From assembly GCF_030815415.1 (NCBI RefSeq), contig NZ_JAUSWW010000001.1, forward strand, positions 4,154,001-4,218,000: DNA of 64,000 bases, read 5' to 3'. Source of the DNA: Streptomyces canus (lineage in GTDB: Bacteria; Actinomycetota; Actinomycetes; Streptomycetales; Streptomycetaceae). Below the pieces are notes generated by a model. That model did no database searches and was not told where the DNA came from. It was given only the letters and a program-made list of their open reading frames with translations. How positions within the stretch are numbered: the first letter of the stretch is position 1; each line of letters opens with the position of its first letter. Below, piece after piece: positions 63,615 through 64,000 of the stretch. The translations under genes were made by a program, and so were the position numbers.

Positions 63615-64000
63615 TTATCTCCCTTTTAGGTGAGCTCGCTGTGGGCTCTCGGACTCGGAGCCGGTCCGCGAGAAGGAAGGTTTCGGCACCGAGGGACTTT
63701 CGCTGGCGGAGACACTGACGGACGGGGGCGAAGGTGACGGTGTGGGCCCGTCCCCGCCTCCCTCCTGATGCATGATCAGCGCCGCCCCCGACACCCCCGC
63801 CCCCGCCATCGCGGCGACCAGCACCACGGCGGTCAGCACACCCCGCAGGGAACGCCGCTCGGAGACGGGCAGGCGCCCTGTCTCCAGGAAGGCCCGCAGC
63901 ATCCGCTCGGCCGACTCCGCGTCCAGCCGCCGTGCCGGATCGCGCTCCAGCAGCCCTCGTACGACGGGCAGGATCGGCGCGGCCTGCGCGGGCGGCCGTA
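63615..64000 (-). CDS. Ser/Thr kinase, C-terminal part (cut by window edge)
   Basis: Open from position 64000 to the TAA at 63617-63615 (about 128 codons). The first residues read VVRGLLERDPARRLDAESAE, the end of a kinase domain, followed by one membrane helix (GVLTAVVLVAAMAGAGVSGAALIM) and a short Ser/Pro/Glu-rich exterior tail without a folded sensor domain. Third member of the kinase cluster; same strand as the two others. Confidence 0.88.
   Translation of the reverse strand, partial: RPPAQAAPILPVVRGLLERDPARRLDAESAERMLRAFLETGRLPVSERRSLRGVLTAVVLVAAMAGAGVSGAALIMHQEGGGDGPTPSPSPPSVSVSASESPSVPKPSFSRTGSESESPQRAHLKGR

Noticed and set aside
60201..63629. 1142-codon plus-strand open frame
   Set aside because: Complement of two intact Ser/Thr kinase genes.

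Overview
The window is chromosomal DNA from a Streptomyces (or very close relative). It is uniformly very GC-rich with strong G/C bias at third codon positions, GTG and TTG starts are frequent, and one TTA codon occurs. Gene order matches the conserved actinobacterial sequence known from Mycobacterium tuberculosis Rv0948c-Rv0957 (chorismate mutase, uvrD1, M23 peptidase, sucC, sucD, perM, purN, purH) with Streptomyces-specific genes between them. This looks like core chromosome. I see no IS element, prophage, CRISPR array, rRNA or tRNA.

Layout. 1-8.1 kb: folD end, then a tandemly duplicated FHA-protein/Ser-Thr-kinase pair and a third kinase. One kinase carries an extracellular lytic-transglycosylase-like domain and another a peptidoglycan-binding domain. 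8.1-17.7 kb: a RecF/ABC-like ATPase, purN-purH, a PerM-like membrane protein, an HTH/sigma-like protein with a C-terminal membrane segment, and sucCD. 18-21.3 kb: two repetitive secreted proteins, one built from about thirty 11-residue repeats. 21.6-30.7 kb: two divergent operons, MoxR ATPase-DUF5682-small repeat ORF-VWA on the minus strand and SWIM zinc finger-DUF5691 on the plus strand. They share an intergenic region with PafBC-type (RecA-NDp) DNA-damage promoter motifs. 30.8-42 kb: a B12-binding mutase subunit, a lipase, an M23 peptidase, PcrA helicase, two NlpC/P60 hydrolases (the first behind a cyclic-di-AMP riboswitch) and a frameshifted TDT transporter. 42-50 kb: a PspC-type two-component system and its neighbours. 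50-64 kb: guaA, chorismate mutase behind a Phe/Tyr attenuator, an LAXTG-anchored surface protein, a GMC oxidoreductase, a succinate-semialdehyde dehydrogenase and the start of a membrane Ser/Thr kinase cluster.

How it fits together. Two themes recur. The first is cell-wall sensing and remodelling: six Ser/Thr kinases (one partial), two NlpC/P60 enzymes, M23, PspC/LiaF-type sensors and c-di-AMP control. The second is a likely DNA-damage regulon: pcrA, the SWIM gene and the RecF-like ATPase each have a TTGTCAGTG-type motif placed so that the mRNA would be leaderless or nearly so, and the MoxR operon has a weaker version. The best candidates for undescribed biology are the MoxR/DUF5682/VWA-SWIM/DUF5691 cluster under putative PafBC control, the FHA-kinase-transglycosylase locus, and the 11-residue-repeat secreted protein.
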